DNA from: Bacteroidota bacterium
GTDB lineage: Bacteria; Bacteroidota; Bacteroidia; Chitinophagales; Chitinophagaceae
NCBI GenBank assembly: GCA_013289015.1
Contig: JABDAV010000004.1
Location: 1 to 64,000 of the forward strand
Direction of reading: 5' to 3'
Length of the DNA stretch: 64,000 bases
Shown one piece after another: positions 19,042 to 26,930 of this stretch. Under the pieces are notes generated by a model. That model ran no database searches, was not told where the DNA came from, and saw only the letters and a program-made list of their open reading frames with translations. Each line of letters opens with the position of its first letter. Position 1 is the first letter of the stretch. Made by a program: the position numbers and the translations under genes.

Positions 19042-20370
19042 ATGCAAGTTCTATTAGGAGAAAAAGAATATTTTAAAGGCATCAGCCAGGTAAAATACGA
19101 AGGGCCTGAAAGCGATAACCCGCTTGCGTTTCGGTGGTACGATGAAAACAAAGTTGTTGCCGGGAAAACACTTAAAGAGCACTTTCGCTTTGCATGCGCT
19201 TACTGGCATTCATTTGTAAATGAAGGCAGTGATCCCTTTGGTCCCGGCACACATATTTTTGACTGGAATCAAAAGAGTGATGCAGTGGCAAGAGCAAAAG
19301 ATAAAATGGATGCAGCGTTTGAATTCATCACCAAAATGAATTTGCCTTTTTATTGTTTTCATGATGTTGATGTGGTAGACTATACAACTGATGTTGCAGA
19401 CAATGAAAAACGTTTGCAGGCATTGGTTGAATACGCAAAACAAAAACAAAAAGACAGTGGCGTAAAATTGTTATGGGGTACTGCAAATGTATTTTCAAAT
19501 CCCAGGTATATGAATGGTGCATCAACCAATCCTGAATTTCATGTACTTGCTCATGCGGCAGCGCAGGTTAAAGCAGCCATTGATGCTACAATTGAATTAG
19601 GCGGCGATGGTTATGTTTTCTGGGGCGGCCGTGAAGGCTATATGACCTTGCTCAACACGAATATGAAACGGGAGAAAGAACATCTTGCGCGATTCTTACA
19701 CGCAGCAAAAGATTATGCCAGAAAGAATGGTTTCAAAGGTATCTTCTTAATTGAACCTAAACCAATGGAACCAACCAAACATCAATACGATTACGATTGC
19801 GAAACAGTAATTGGTTTCCTGCGTCAATGGGATCTGTTGAATGATTTTAAGATCAACATTGAAGTAAATCATGCAACACTTGCCGGCCACACATTTCAAC
19901 ATGAATTGCAGGTAGCTGCAGATGCAGGTGTATTAGGCTCATTGGATGCCAATCGTGGCGATTATCAGAATGGCTGGGACACGGACCAGTTTCCTAACAA
20001 CATAAATGAGCTAACAGAAGCAATGTTGATTTTATTAGAAGCGGGCGGACTGCAGGGCGGCGGTATCAACTTCGATGCAAAAATCCGTCGTTCATCGGTA
20101 GACCCTACTGATCTGTTCTATGCACATGTTGGCGGCATGGATACATTTGCAAGAGCGTTAATTACTGCCGATAATATTTTAAATAAATCAGACTTTAAAC
20201 AATTCCGTAAAGAACGTTATGCCTCATTTGACAACGATAAAGGCAAAGCATTTGAAGAAGGTAAATTATCGTTAGATGACTTACGCAATTATGCGATTGA
20301 AGCCGGTGAACCTGCAATGAAAAGCGGAAGGCAGGAATATCTTGAAAACATTGTGAACCGTTATATTTGA
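19042..20370 (+). CDS. xylA: Xylose isomerase
   Basis: Cytoplasmic D-xylose ketol-isomerase (xylose to xylulose), 442 residues, the usual class II length. Recognised features: the N-terminal class II lead ([20 protein letters not shown]), the catalytic His in CFHDVDV (about 105-111), the metal-site segment [16 protein letters not shown] (about 236), [11 protein letters not shown], and the second metal site around LDANRGD. It ends in a clear terminator, so it can be expressed separately from the lipoprotein gene 148 bp upstream. It links extracellular xylan degradation to the pentose phosphate pathway. Confidence 0.97.
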   Translation: MQVLLGEKEYFKGISQVKYEGPESDNPLAFRWYDENKVVAGKTLKEHFRFACAYWHSFVNEGSDPFGPGTHIFDWNQKSDAVARAKDKMDAAFEFITKMNLPFYCFHDVDVVDYTTDVADNEKRLQALVEYAKQKQKDSGVKLLWGTANVFSNPRYMNGASTNPEFHVLAHAAAQVKAAIDATIELGGDGYVFWGGREGYMTLLNTNMKREKEHLARFLHAAKDYARKNGFKGIFLIEPKPMEPTKHQYDYDCETVIGFLRQWDLLNDFKINIEVNHATLAGHTFQHELQVAADAGVLGSLDANRGDYQNGWDTDQFPNNINELTEAMLILLEAGGLQGGGINFDAKIRRSSVDPTDLFYAHVGGMDTFARALITADNILNKSDFKQFRKERYASFDNDKGKAFEEGKLSLDDLRNYAIEAGEPAMKSGRQEYLENIVNRYI

Positions 20371-20384
20371 ACATACAATTTAAG

Positions 20385-20418
20385 AAAGGGACTGTTGTTT
20401 CTCAACAGCCCTTTTTTT
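20385..20418 (+). terminator. Terminator after xylA
   Basis: Hairpin AAAGGG(A)CTGTTG-TTTCT-CAACAGCCC followed by a run of seven T, starting 15 bp after the xylA stop. A classic rho-independent form. Confidence 0.85.
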
Positions 20419-20549
20419 ATACAGAACATACATTATTATTAACCTGCAATTTTTATTCAGCCTGCAATCTGCTAAAAATTATTTCTATCCAATTAATAAT
20501 TCTTAAACCTCAACAACTGTTTACATAAGATTTAAATAATATTCTTATG

Positions 20550-20557
20550 TATGTTTG
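20550..20557 (+). promoter_or_regulatory. Candidate Bacteroidota -7 box (TATGTTTG)
   Basis: Matches the TAnnTTTG -7 element used by the primary sigma factor of Bacteroidota and lies 36 bp before the ATG at 20594. It overlaps the alternative upstream start at 20555, which argues that 20594 is the real start of the kinase. No clear -33 TTTG at the right spacing was found. Confidence 0.45.
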
Positions 20558-20593
20558 ATTCAACAACTATCGTTTTATTTTAAAAATTTATTT

Positions 20594-21658
20594 ATGCTCG
20601 AAGATGTATTGCTGGCTTATAGTATTAACAGCAATGCTTCAATATTTCCTTATGGACATGGCTTGATCAATCGAACCTGGAAAATTGAAGATGGAAAAAA
20701 CAATTTCATTCTGCAGAAAATAAATACCCAAATATTTAAACATCCTGGATTCATTTCAGAAAATATTCATGCCATTGCAATTTTTCTTGAACATCATTAT
20801 CCCGCTTATTTTTTTCTTACACCACGCAAAACACCTTCCGGTAAAGATTTGGTTTTTATTAAAGAAGAAGGGTACTACAGAATGTTTCCTTTCATCGAAA
20901 ATTCGCATACGATTGATGTTGCAGAAAACACATCTCAAACATATGAAGCAGCAAAAAAATTTGGTGAGTTAACAAAATTGCTTGCTACGTTTCCGGCGAA
21001 TGAATTAAAAATTACTTTACCGGATTTTCACAATATCTCCTTACGTTATAAAGATTTTTTACACGCTATTCAATCAGGTAATAAAGAAAGGATCACTAAA
21101 GCAAATGAATTGATAGAGTTTTTAGAAAGTCAAAAAAATATTGTTGATGAGTTTGAAAAAATACAATCTTCAAATGCATTCAAACTTCGTGTTACGCATC
21201 ACGACACAAAGATCAACAATGTACTTTTCAACACTGCAGAAAAAGCTATTTGTGTAATTGATCTTGATACATTAATGCCAGGTTATTTTATAAGCGATGT
21301 AGGCGACATGATAAGAACCTGTGTTCCTGCTGTTAGTGAAGAAGAAAATGATATTGCCAAAATTTACATTCGCGAAGAGATTTTTGTTGCAGTGGCGGAA
21401 GGATATTTAAGTGAAATGTGCAATGAATTAAGCAGCGAAGAATTAAACAGTTTTGTATTTGCGGGAAAGTTTATGATCTATATGCAGGCACTTCGCTTTC
21501 TGTCTGATTATTTAAGCAATGATGCGTATTATGGCAGCACTTATGAAGATCATAATTTTTACAGAGCTTCCAACCAGGCGCAACTGCTCAAATTACTCAT
21601 TGAAAATGAAAAAAAGTTTTCCGCAATTGTATCAGACATTGCCAAAAATAATATTTGA
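20594..21658 (+). CDS. APH-fold phosphotransferase (sugar/small-molecule kinase)
   Basis: Cytoplasmic kinase of the aminoglycoside phosphotransferase/choline kinase fold, about 354 residues. Visible motifs are the nucleotide-loop region (GHGLINRTWKI), the Brenner catalytic motif THHDTKINNVLFN (about residue 200) and the metal-binding Asp in VIDLDTLMPG (about 221). Homologues in Bacteroidota are often labelled mucin desulfatase or N-acetylhexosamine kinase-like, so a sugar substrate is plausible. It follows xylA on the same strand, but a terminator and its own -7 box separate them. With no FGGY xylulokinase in the window, a pentose or pentulose substrate is worth considering but is speculation. 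Start chosen at 20594 because the frame upstream overlaps a promoter-like box. Confidence 0.8.
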   Translation: MLEDVLLAYSINSNASIFPYGHGLINRTWKIEDGKNNFILQKINTQIFKHPGFISENIHAIAIFLEHHYPAYFFLTPRKTPSGKDLVFIKEEGYYRMFPFIENSHTIDVAENTSQTYEAAKKFGELTKLLATFPANELKITLPDFHNISLRYKDFLHAIQSGNKERITKANELIEFLESQKNIVDEFEKIQSSNAFKLRVTHHDTKINNVLFNTAEKAICVIDLDTLMPGYFISDVGDMIRTCVPAVSEEENDIAKIYIREEIFVAVAEGYLSEMCNELSSEELNSFVFAGKFMIYMQALRFLSDYLSNDAYYGSTYEDHNFYRASNQAQLLKLLIENEKKFSAIVSDIAKNNI

Positions 21659-21711
21659 AACAGAAAATATTTACTGCATCATATTCAACCTTACAATCGC
21701 TATGTAAAATA

Positions 21712-22515
21712 TTACAGTTGTTGCTGTAATTTTTCCAAACTGTATTGCAGCTCCTGTTTCATGTCTTGCTTCTCATTTTCGAAATCATTTTTTATTTGCA
21801 ACAAATTATCTTTTTCTTTTTCATCTTCGATCCTGTCAAGATGTTCGGGCTGTAAAAATTCAAGCTGCATATATTTATCTATAAAATCGCCAAGCATTTG
21901 TGTTAATGATTTTAAATCATCTTTATTTGAAATTGCTTTTGGCAAATCAGCATGATCAATTAGATAATCGCATGTATATAAATAATCTTTTAAAATTTTC
22001 CGGATGGTATGCAACCCAACTTCATCATCGGTATCTTCAAGCTGCTTTTTAAGATCACCCAGTTTGCCTTCTGTAAATTTTTTTATTGTACACTTTTCAA
22101 GCCTATCAGGAAGTTCTTTTATTATTTTTTCTTTTACGTCGTGAAAATTATTATCGGCCATTAATTCTTCTGCCTGTTTTTTCCAGTATGCCTTTTCATC
22201 ATTTAACAGCTTGATGTACTCTCCAGGATTATCAATATTGTGACCTGTTATGTATTTAAATAAACTGTGTTTATACAATTGAATATTACGGATGATGCCG
22301 ATGTAGCCATAAAAGGTTTTAAGCAGTTTAGGAATTACTGATTCATCTTCTTCTTTTTTAATATCAAGTAAACGCAAAAAGGCTCTCAGTTTTTTCACTT
22401 CAACCCGAAAATCATGAATATCATCTGCATTAAATTCTTTGGTTATTTTATGGGAAAGCTTATCAATGGTTTTAAATCTTTCTTCAATAATTTCATTGAT
22501 CTCTTTTTCTTTCAT
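21712..22515 (-). CDS. CHAD domain-containing protein
   Basis: A 267-residue, highly charged, all-helical protein matching the CHAD family (conserved His residues in antiparallel helices): HDFRVEVKKLRAFLRLL near the N-terminus and HTIRKILKDYLYTCDYL further on match the two family hallmarks. CHAD proteins bind inorganic polyphosphate and are often found with polyphosphate granules. There is no signal peptide, so it is cytoplasmic. It is convergent with the kinase gene (53-bp gap) and shows no functional tie to the xylan locus. Confidence 0.85.
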   Translation of the reverse strand: MKEKEINEIIEERFKTIDKLSHKITKEFNADDIHDFRVEVKKLRAFLRLLDIKKEEDESVIPKLLKTFYGYIGIIRNIQLYKHSLFKYITGHNIDNPGEYIKLLNDEKAYWKKQAEELMADNNFHDVKEKIIKELPDRLEKCTIKKFTEGKLGDLKKQLEDTDDEVGLHTIRKILKDYLYTCDYLIDHADLPKAISNKDDLKSLTQMLGDFIDKYMQLEFLQPEHLDRIEDEKEKDNLLQIKNDFENEKQDMKQELQYSLEKLQQQL

Positions 22516-22620
22516 TTTATAAAGTTAAGTATGCAATGTCGGCACAGGAACTCATCTATAAAATGAAATTGAATTTGTAAAGCGTGATGAACTGAAAGAG
22601 ATTATAACATTGCGATAGAT

Positions 22621-23787
22621 CTACTTAAGCCATTTGCTTCCAAATACAATGTAGTAAGCAAAGTCTTCCGGGCCGCGGGCAATATCTATTCCCATGCGCA
22701 ATTTAAATTTACGGGCAATCAAATACCTGAAGCCGGTTCCATAGCTGTACGCCAGATCCGCTGAACCAAAATCACTCCAATCATTAAAAGCCTTGCCTGC
22801 ACCACCATAAAACATAATGCTCCATCTCTTATAAAAATCCCATCGGAATTCACCTTCTGTAAGTATATCAGCCTTACCTGAATAACGATTGGATGGTATG
22901 CCCCGCATATCAATATAAGGATACATAAAAAAAGGAGGATTTTCAAAAGTCTGCTGACCATCGATGCGCAGACCACCGGTAAGTTTTTTTGAAAGAGGCG
23001 TATATGCGTACATATAATAATTCATACGCCAATAATCGTAATCGCTGCCAAAAATATTATCCGATCTTATTCCATCAAAATGCACTTTCATGCCTCTGTC
23101 CGGACTGAACACATTATCCCTGTTATCCAGTTCAAGCACCGCGCCCAACTGGCTTACAATGCTTGAATATTCATTTGGCTTTACCCATTCCGGCGGTAAT
23201 GCTACACTATCACCGACATATTTTACATCTGTTTTTAAAAAAAGATATTTCAAACCTGCATACCAGTTAGAGTAACCAATTCTTTTTATAGCCTGAAGAG
23301 AAATTGTTGGAGTTTTAATATTGAATTTAAATTCTTTTTCGCCTAAATCATCAACAGTTCTGTAATACGACATATTGATATTGGCATAACCACCACCGAC
23401 AATATATTTTATACGGGCTTTTACAAACGTTCCGCTTCTGAAGCCGGCAACAATCCAACTATTATTTAACGTATAGAAAGCTGCTCCGCCGGTTATATCA
23501 GGTGCAACCGGAGTAACTTTTATTTTGCCTTTAACAGAATCTATATATGGTGGCCTCTTCTTAATAAAAACCGGCACAAGGCCGCCACCAAAACCGCCAA
23601 AAGCAGGCTCTGTGATAATGATAGGAACGGGAACAAAACCGTTTGCGTGGATGATATAATTACTTAGATCAAACGCACTATCCACGGAATCTTTTAAAGA
23701 CGGTTTTGTTTCTTGTTGTGCGAACGATACACTAAAGAATGAAATAAAAAATATTGTAATGGTTAACTTTGATCCGGAGTCTTTCAT
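22621..23787 (-). CDS. BamA/TamA-like outer membrane beta-barrel (surface antigen D15 type)
   Basis: A 388-residue outer membrane protein: signal peptide (about 1-23, ending SFAQ), a short Pro-rich linker, then a barrel of amphipathic strands. The D15-type features are SQLGAVLELDNRDNVFSPDRG in the middle and a C-terminal strand AYYIVFGSKWLK ending near an aromatic. POTRA domains are missing, so this is a short Bacteroidota BamA-superfamily barrel rather than BamA itself. Cargo unknown. Transcribed leftward behind the porin-like gene at 23853 (66-bp gap). Confidence 0.75.
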   Translation of the reverse strand: MKDSGSKLTITIFFISFFSVSFAQQETKPSLKDSVDSAFDLSNYIIHANGFVPVPIIITEPAFGGFGGGLVPVFIKKRPPYIDSVKGKIKVTPVAPDITGGAAFYTLNNSWIVAGFRSGTFVKARIKYIVGGGYANINMSYYRTVDDLGEKEFKFNIKTPTISLQAIKRIGYSNWYAGLKYLFLKTDVKYVGDSVALPPEWVKPNEYSSIVSQLGAVLELDNRDNVFSPDRGMKVHFDGIRSDNIFGSDYDYWRMNYYMYAYTPLSKKLTGGLRIDGQQTFENPPFFMYPYIDMRGIPSNRYSGKADILTEGEFRWDFYKRWSIMFYGGAGKAFNDWSDFGSADLAYSYGTGFRYLIARKFKLRMGIDIARGPEDFAYYIVFGSKWLK

Positions 23788-23852
23788 CTCTATAGTTTAC
23801 ATCATCAATTAATAAATTTAATACGCAGCGGGGGCTTAACCTGCATATAAAA

Positions 23853-24569
23853 TTATTGTGCTTTATGCGCCTTCTTTTCAGCAGCCTTACCTGAACCTAC
23901 AGGAACATATATACTGAATAACCATGCACTGTTTAACTGGTTGCCGGGTTCATTTTTCATAATATCCGTGAGGCCGCCGTTATATCTTACACCTAACGTC
24001 ATTCCACGCGGACCTGGTTGTATCCTATAAGCAAGGCCTAATACATATCCTACATCAAACCTCGTGTACTGATCTTTTGTTTTATTCTCATAAGAAAGAT
24101 CATTATCATTTACTTCGGTTTTGAAAACATCTTTTCCATTAGTGATAAGATCGATCTGCGGGCCTGCTTCTACATAAAATGATCCGGCAATACGATAGCG
24201 CATTAATAACGGCAACCCGATCGCTTTAACTGCCCTGTTAACCGAACCACCGGTAAATAATGAATCGAGACGCGGATCGCCCAAAGGATAAGGTGTTATA
24301 TTTTTTGCACCAAAAGAAAGCTTGGGTATAGCTTCAGGATGAAAATAAAACCTGTCGCTCAGCTTCATATTAAAATACAAACCAAAATCAATTCCCGGTC
24401 TTACGTTGGCATCAATGTTTGTGATGTTGGTTAATGTTGGGCTTAACATTAATCCAAACTCGAGCTTGCCTGAATTCAGTTTATCACCAAATAATATTGC
24501 AATAAGCACCTGCGCTGTGCTAACCTTTACTGTTATTGTTAATAAAAAAGCAACTACGAGTTTCTTCAT
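23853..24569 (-). CDS. Outer membrane beta-barrel protein (porin/PorT-like)
   Basis: A 238-residue protein with signal peptide (about 1-19, ending STAQ) and alternating strands of the outer-membrane beta-barrel/PorT-like type (GLYFNMKLSDRFYFHPEAI, PLLMRYRIAGSFYVEAGPQ, DVGYVLGLAYRI). It is probably an eight-stranded barrel. It likely forms a two-gene leftward unit with the D15-type barrel. Function unknown. Confidence 0.7.
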   Translation of the reverse strand: MKKLVVAFLLTITVKVSTAQVLIAILFGDKLNSGKLEFGLMLSPTLTNITNIDANVRPGIDFGLYFNMKLSDRFYFHPEAIPKLSFGAKNITPYPLGDPRLDSLFTGGSVNRAVKAIGLPLLMRYRIAGSFYVEAGPQIDLITNGKDVFKTEVNDNDLSYENKTKDQYTRFDVGYVLGLAYRIQPGPRGMTLGVRYNGGLTDIMKNEPGNQLNSAWLFSIYVPVGSGKAAEKKAHKAQ

Positions 24570-24751
24570 TTTGAAATTTTAATTTAAACAGGCTGATGAC
24601 CTGAAACAGTTAATCAAAATACATATGGTAACACTGTTTCCTCCATGCTGTATTTTTCACGGATAAATATAATTACTCAATGCAACTTCTTGACTTAATT
24701 TTACAAGAGCCGTTTATATAAAATGTATTCATCAATGCAAAAAACATTTTA

Positions 24752-25360
24752 ATGAAGTTGAAATATATTTTGTTTACTGCTATTGCTTTAATATATCTTG
24801 GATGTACAACACCAACAGACCTGCAGCAAAGCTGGAGCAATCCAGATCAAAAAAAAGACAGCACGAAACGCTTTCAGAAAATTTTATTTGTGGCTTTATT
24901 AAAAGACGCTTACACAAGAAAAGTTGCGGAAGACAAACTTGCTAACCTTGTAAGGCCAAGAGGTGTTGTATCGTATAATTACCTGCCCAACCTTACTGCT
25001 AACAATGCTGATATGAGTTTGGTTTCTGACAGGCTTAAGCAGGATGGATTTGACGGAATTGTTATTATGCGGTTGATAAATATCAATAAAGATCCGATGA
25101 ACACATCAGGCACTCCTCCCCCATATTACAACACCTGGTATGGCTATTACAGTACAACTTTCCCACTGTATAATGTACCGGGTGGTTTATCATCGAACGA
25201 TATTCAGAATATTGAAACGAATGTGTATTCTCTAATTGAAAACAAATTGCTTTGGACTGGTGTAACAACAGCAGTTAATATTTCAGATAAAAACAAAATG
25301 ATGGATGGAGTGATTACAATGGTAAAACAAAAAATGAAAGACCAGGGATTTATTAAATAA
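24752..25360 (+). CDS. Predicted lipoprotein of unknown function
   Basis: A 202-residue protein with a lipoprotein signal (lipobox YLGC, Cys18). The mature part opens LQQSWSNPD and has an alpha/beta pattern (KRFQKILFVALLKDAYTRKV, DGFDGIVIMRLI), reminiscent of DUF4136-like Bacteroidota lipoproteins, but the match is not firm. Its start is divergent from the porin-like gene (182-bp gap). No enzymatic motif is visible. Confidence 0.65.
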   Translation: MKLKYILFTAIALIYLGCTTPTDLQQSWSNPDQKKDSTKRFQKILFVALLKDAYTRKVAEDKLANLVRPRGVVSYNYLPNLTANNADMSLVSDRLKQDGFDGIVIMRLININKDPMNTSGTPPPYYNTWYGYYSTTFPLYNVPGGLSSNDIQNIETNVYSLIENKLLWTGVTTAVNISDKNKMMDGVITMVKQKMKDQGFIK

Positions 25361-25512
25361 GCTCTTTATCTTCCGATGCATTTCCCAACTCTGCTTTTTC
25401 ATTTACTATATCATCCCCAGACTTTATATGGCCTGTTGTTCCGCGCGCGTGTAACCAGCTGTTTTTTTGTCAAACCTCTTGTGATGAATGCTCTCTTCAA
25501 CATTATGCCTGT

Positions 25513-26160
25513 TTAGATTTTCTCAAACAACCAATTTGAGAAATCTTTGATCGTGTAAAACAGCGCATCGGGCTTTAATTCCTGTAACTTCTCCGGTTCA
25601 GCAGTGCTCGCCCATGCAGCCGCAATAACAGGAATTCCAGCTTTTCTGCTTGCTGTTACGTCACTGGGAGCATCTCCGACATACATTATTTCCTCTTTTT
25701 TGATACCATTTAAATGGTCTAAAATAAGCTCAATGCCTTCTGCTTTTCTTGCTCCTTTTGGTGAGCCCGTTTCAATCCATTCAAAGAAGTGAGTAAGCCC
25801 AAAATATCTTAAAGAAATATCCGTACTGTACTTTCCTTTACCTGTAACCATTGCAATACGGATTCCTTTATCTTTTAAAGTCTGCAACAACTCTTTAATA
25901 CCTTCAAAAGGAACAGGACACATATCATGCAGGTTTTCATAAAATTGAAGATAACCGGCAACGCCCTTATCATAATAGCCAGGCGCTAATGCCATGATCG
26001 TTCCTTCTTCTGAAGGACCGAATGTTGCAATAATTTCAGCGTCTGAAAGAGACCGGTTAAGGAGTGGTTCAACCGATTGTCTGAATGCCTGAATGCATAA
26101 GGGTAAAGTGTTCGCCAGGGTTCCGTCAAGGTCAAAAATAACAGCTTTTATTTTTTCCAT
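25513..26160 (-). CDS. HAD-superfamily hydrolase (phosphoglycolate phosphatase-like)
   Basis: A 215-residue cytoplasmic HAD phosphatase. Motif I is VIFDLDGTLANT (nucleophile and acid Asp, about 8-19), motif II the Thr in AMVTGKGKYS, motif III the Lys in GSPKGARKAEG, and motif IV YVGDAPSDVTASRKAGI. The small helical cap between motifs I and II fits the Gph/phosphoglycolate phosphatase subgroup. The substrate cannot be told from sequence. Confidence 0.88.
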   Translation of the reverse strand: MEKIKAVIFDLDGTLANTLPLCIQAFRQSVEPLLNRSLSDAEIIATFGPSEEGTIMALAPGYYDKGVAGYLQFYENLHDMCPVPFEGIKELLQTLKDKGIRIAMVTGKGKYSTDISLRYFGLTHFFEWIETGSPKGARKAEGIELILDHLNGIKKEEIMYVGDAPSDVTASRKAGIPVIAAAWASTAEPEKLQELKPDALFYTIKDFSNWLFEKI

Positions 26161-26476
26161 TCCCGTTAAAAGTAAAATTGAAATTGTAGGTAATGCATAA
26201 CGCCCAAATATACATTACTTCATCGCCCGGATACAACAACCGTAAGCAGTAAATATATCTTTTCTGTTTGCTTTACAAACCGTGAATTGGTCGTTTAATT
26301 TCTTCATCAACCCGGTTAATTTCTCTTAAAGATCATTATTGTCCACGCTATAACAGAAGTGTGCCTGCATTTCCAGCCTTACTCCCACTCTTCCCGTACT
26401 CTTCTCCCTGTCTCCTCCCTACCTGCGGCATAGTAACTGCGTGGTTGGTCAATAACAACAGGTAAAAACAGGATGA
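26161..26476. other. Intergenic region with no recognised feature
   Basis: About 315 bp between the HAD gene and a small unknown gene, both leftward. It contains a pyrimidine-rich stretch near 26375-26430. No gene, terminator or repeat was recognised here. Confidence 0.4.
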
Positions 26477-26812
26477 TTAATGTAGAACAGGAATAAGGGC
26501 TGTAAGTTTTGTCTTCACCTCATTTTCGGGTGTACCTGCTTTTAATAAAGCAATAGCGGCAGATCTTAATTGTATAAACACGGAATGTTTTCTTTCAGCT
26601 GCAGGAATGGATTTGTTCACCGCACTTGCAAGAGTATTACCCATGCCAAAACGGGAGGCGCTTTTGCGGCTGTTGGCAAACCGTTGCTGTTTTTTAAATT
26701 GTTTCCCGGTAAGACTGCTCTTACTGTGCACATAACCTTTGCCATCCATCCTGTAAAATACAAGATTGTCAAAAGTCCCGGTTATGATAGTATCTGAAAT
26801 TTGCCTTGCCAT
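26477..26812 (-). CDS. Small basic protein of unknown function
   Basis: A 111-residue, strongly basic protein without signal peptide or membrane segment. It starts MARQISDTIITGTFDNLVFY and has several Lys/Arg-Ser runs (KQFKKQQRFANSRKSASRF). Proteins starting ISDTIITGTFDNLVFYRM appear typical of Bacteroidota hypotheticals, but no function is known to me. A TAACTTTA sequence just before the start resembles a -7 box. Confidence 0.6.
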   Translation of the reverse strand: MARQISDTIITGTFDNLVFYRMDGKGYVHSKSSLTGKQFKKQQRFANSRKSASRFGMGNTLASAVNKSIPAAERKHSVFIQLRSAAIALLKAGTPENEVKTKLTALIPVLH

Positions 26813-26874
26813 CTTAACTTAAAGTTACTAAAATTTTATTACAGGTAAAAAAAATTCCGCCAACGGGTTGCTCT

Positions 26875-26930
26875 ATTAATCATCGAAGGCCATTTATATT
26901 AAAGCCTTTCAGGCTTAACCCGAACTTACC
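26875..26930 (-). repeat. Fragment of the dispersed hairpin-rich repeat (inverted)
   Basis: On the minus strand this reads GTTCGGGTTAAGCCTGAAAG followed by GCTTTAATATAAATGGCC, the same block found in the large repeats at about 30.6, 31.1 and 40.15 kb, here in the opposite orientation. It contains the hairpin AAGCCT-GA-AAGGCTT. It lies just downstream of the TonB receptor stop codon and may also serve as its terminator. Confidence 0.7.

Noticed and set aside
23090-23275. Short frames opposite the barrel, lacI, TonB and S74 genes
   Set aside because: Shadows of real genes: no start signals and compositions that mirror the coding strand.
25415-25505. Possible 30-codon minus-strand peptide after the HAD gene (MLKRAFITRGLTKKQLVTRA...)
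   Set aside because: Basic and with an ATG 10 bp after the HAD stop, but too short and without any other support.
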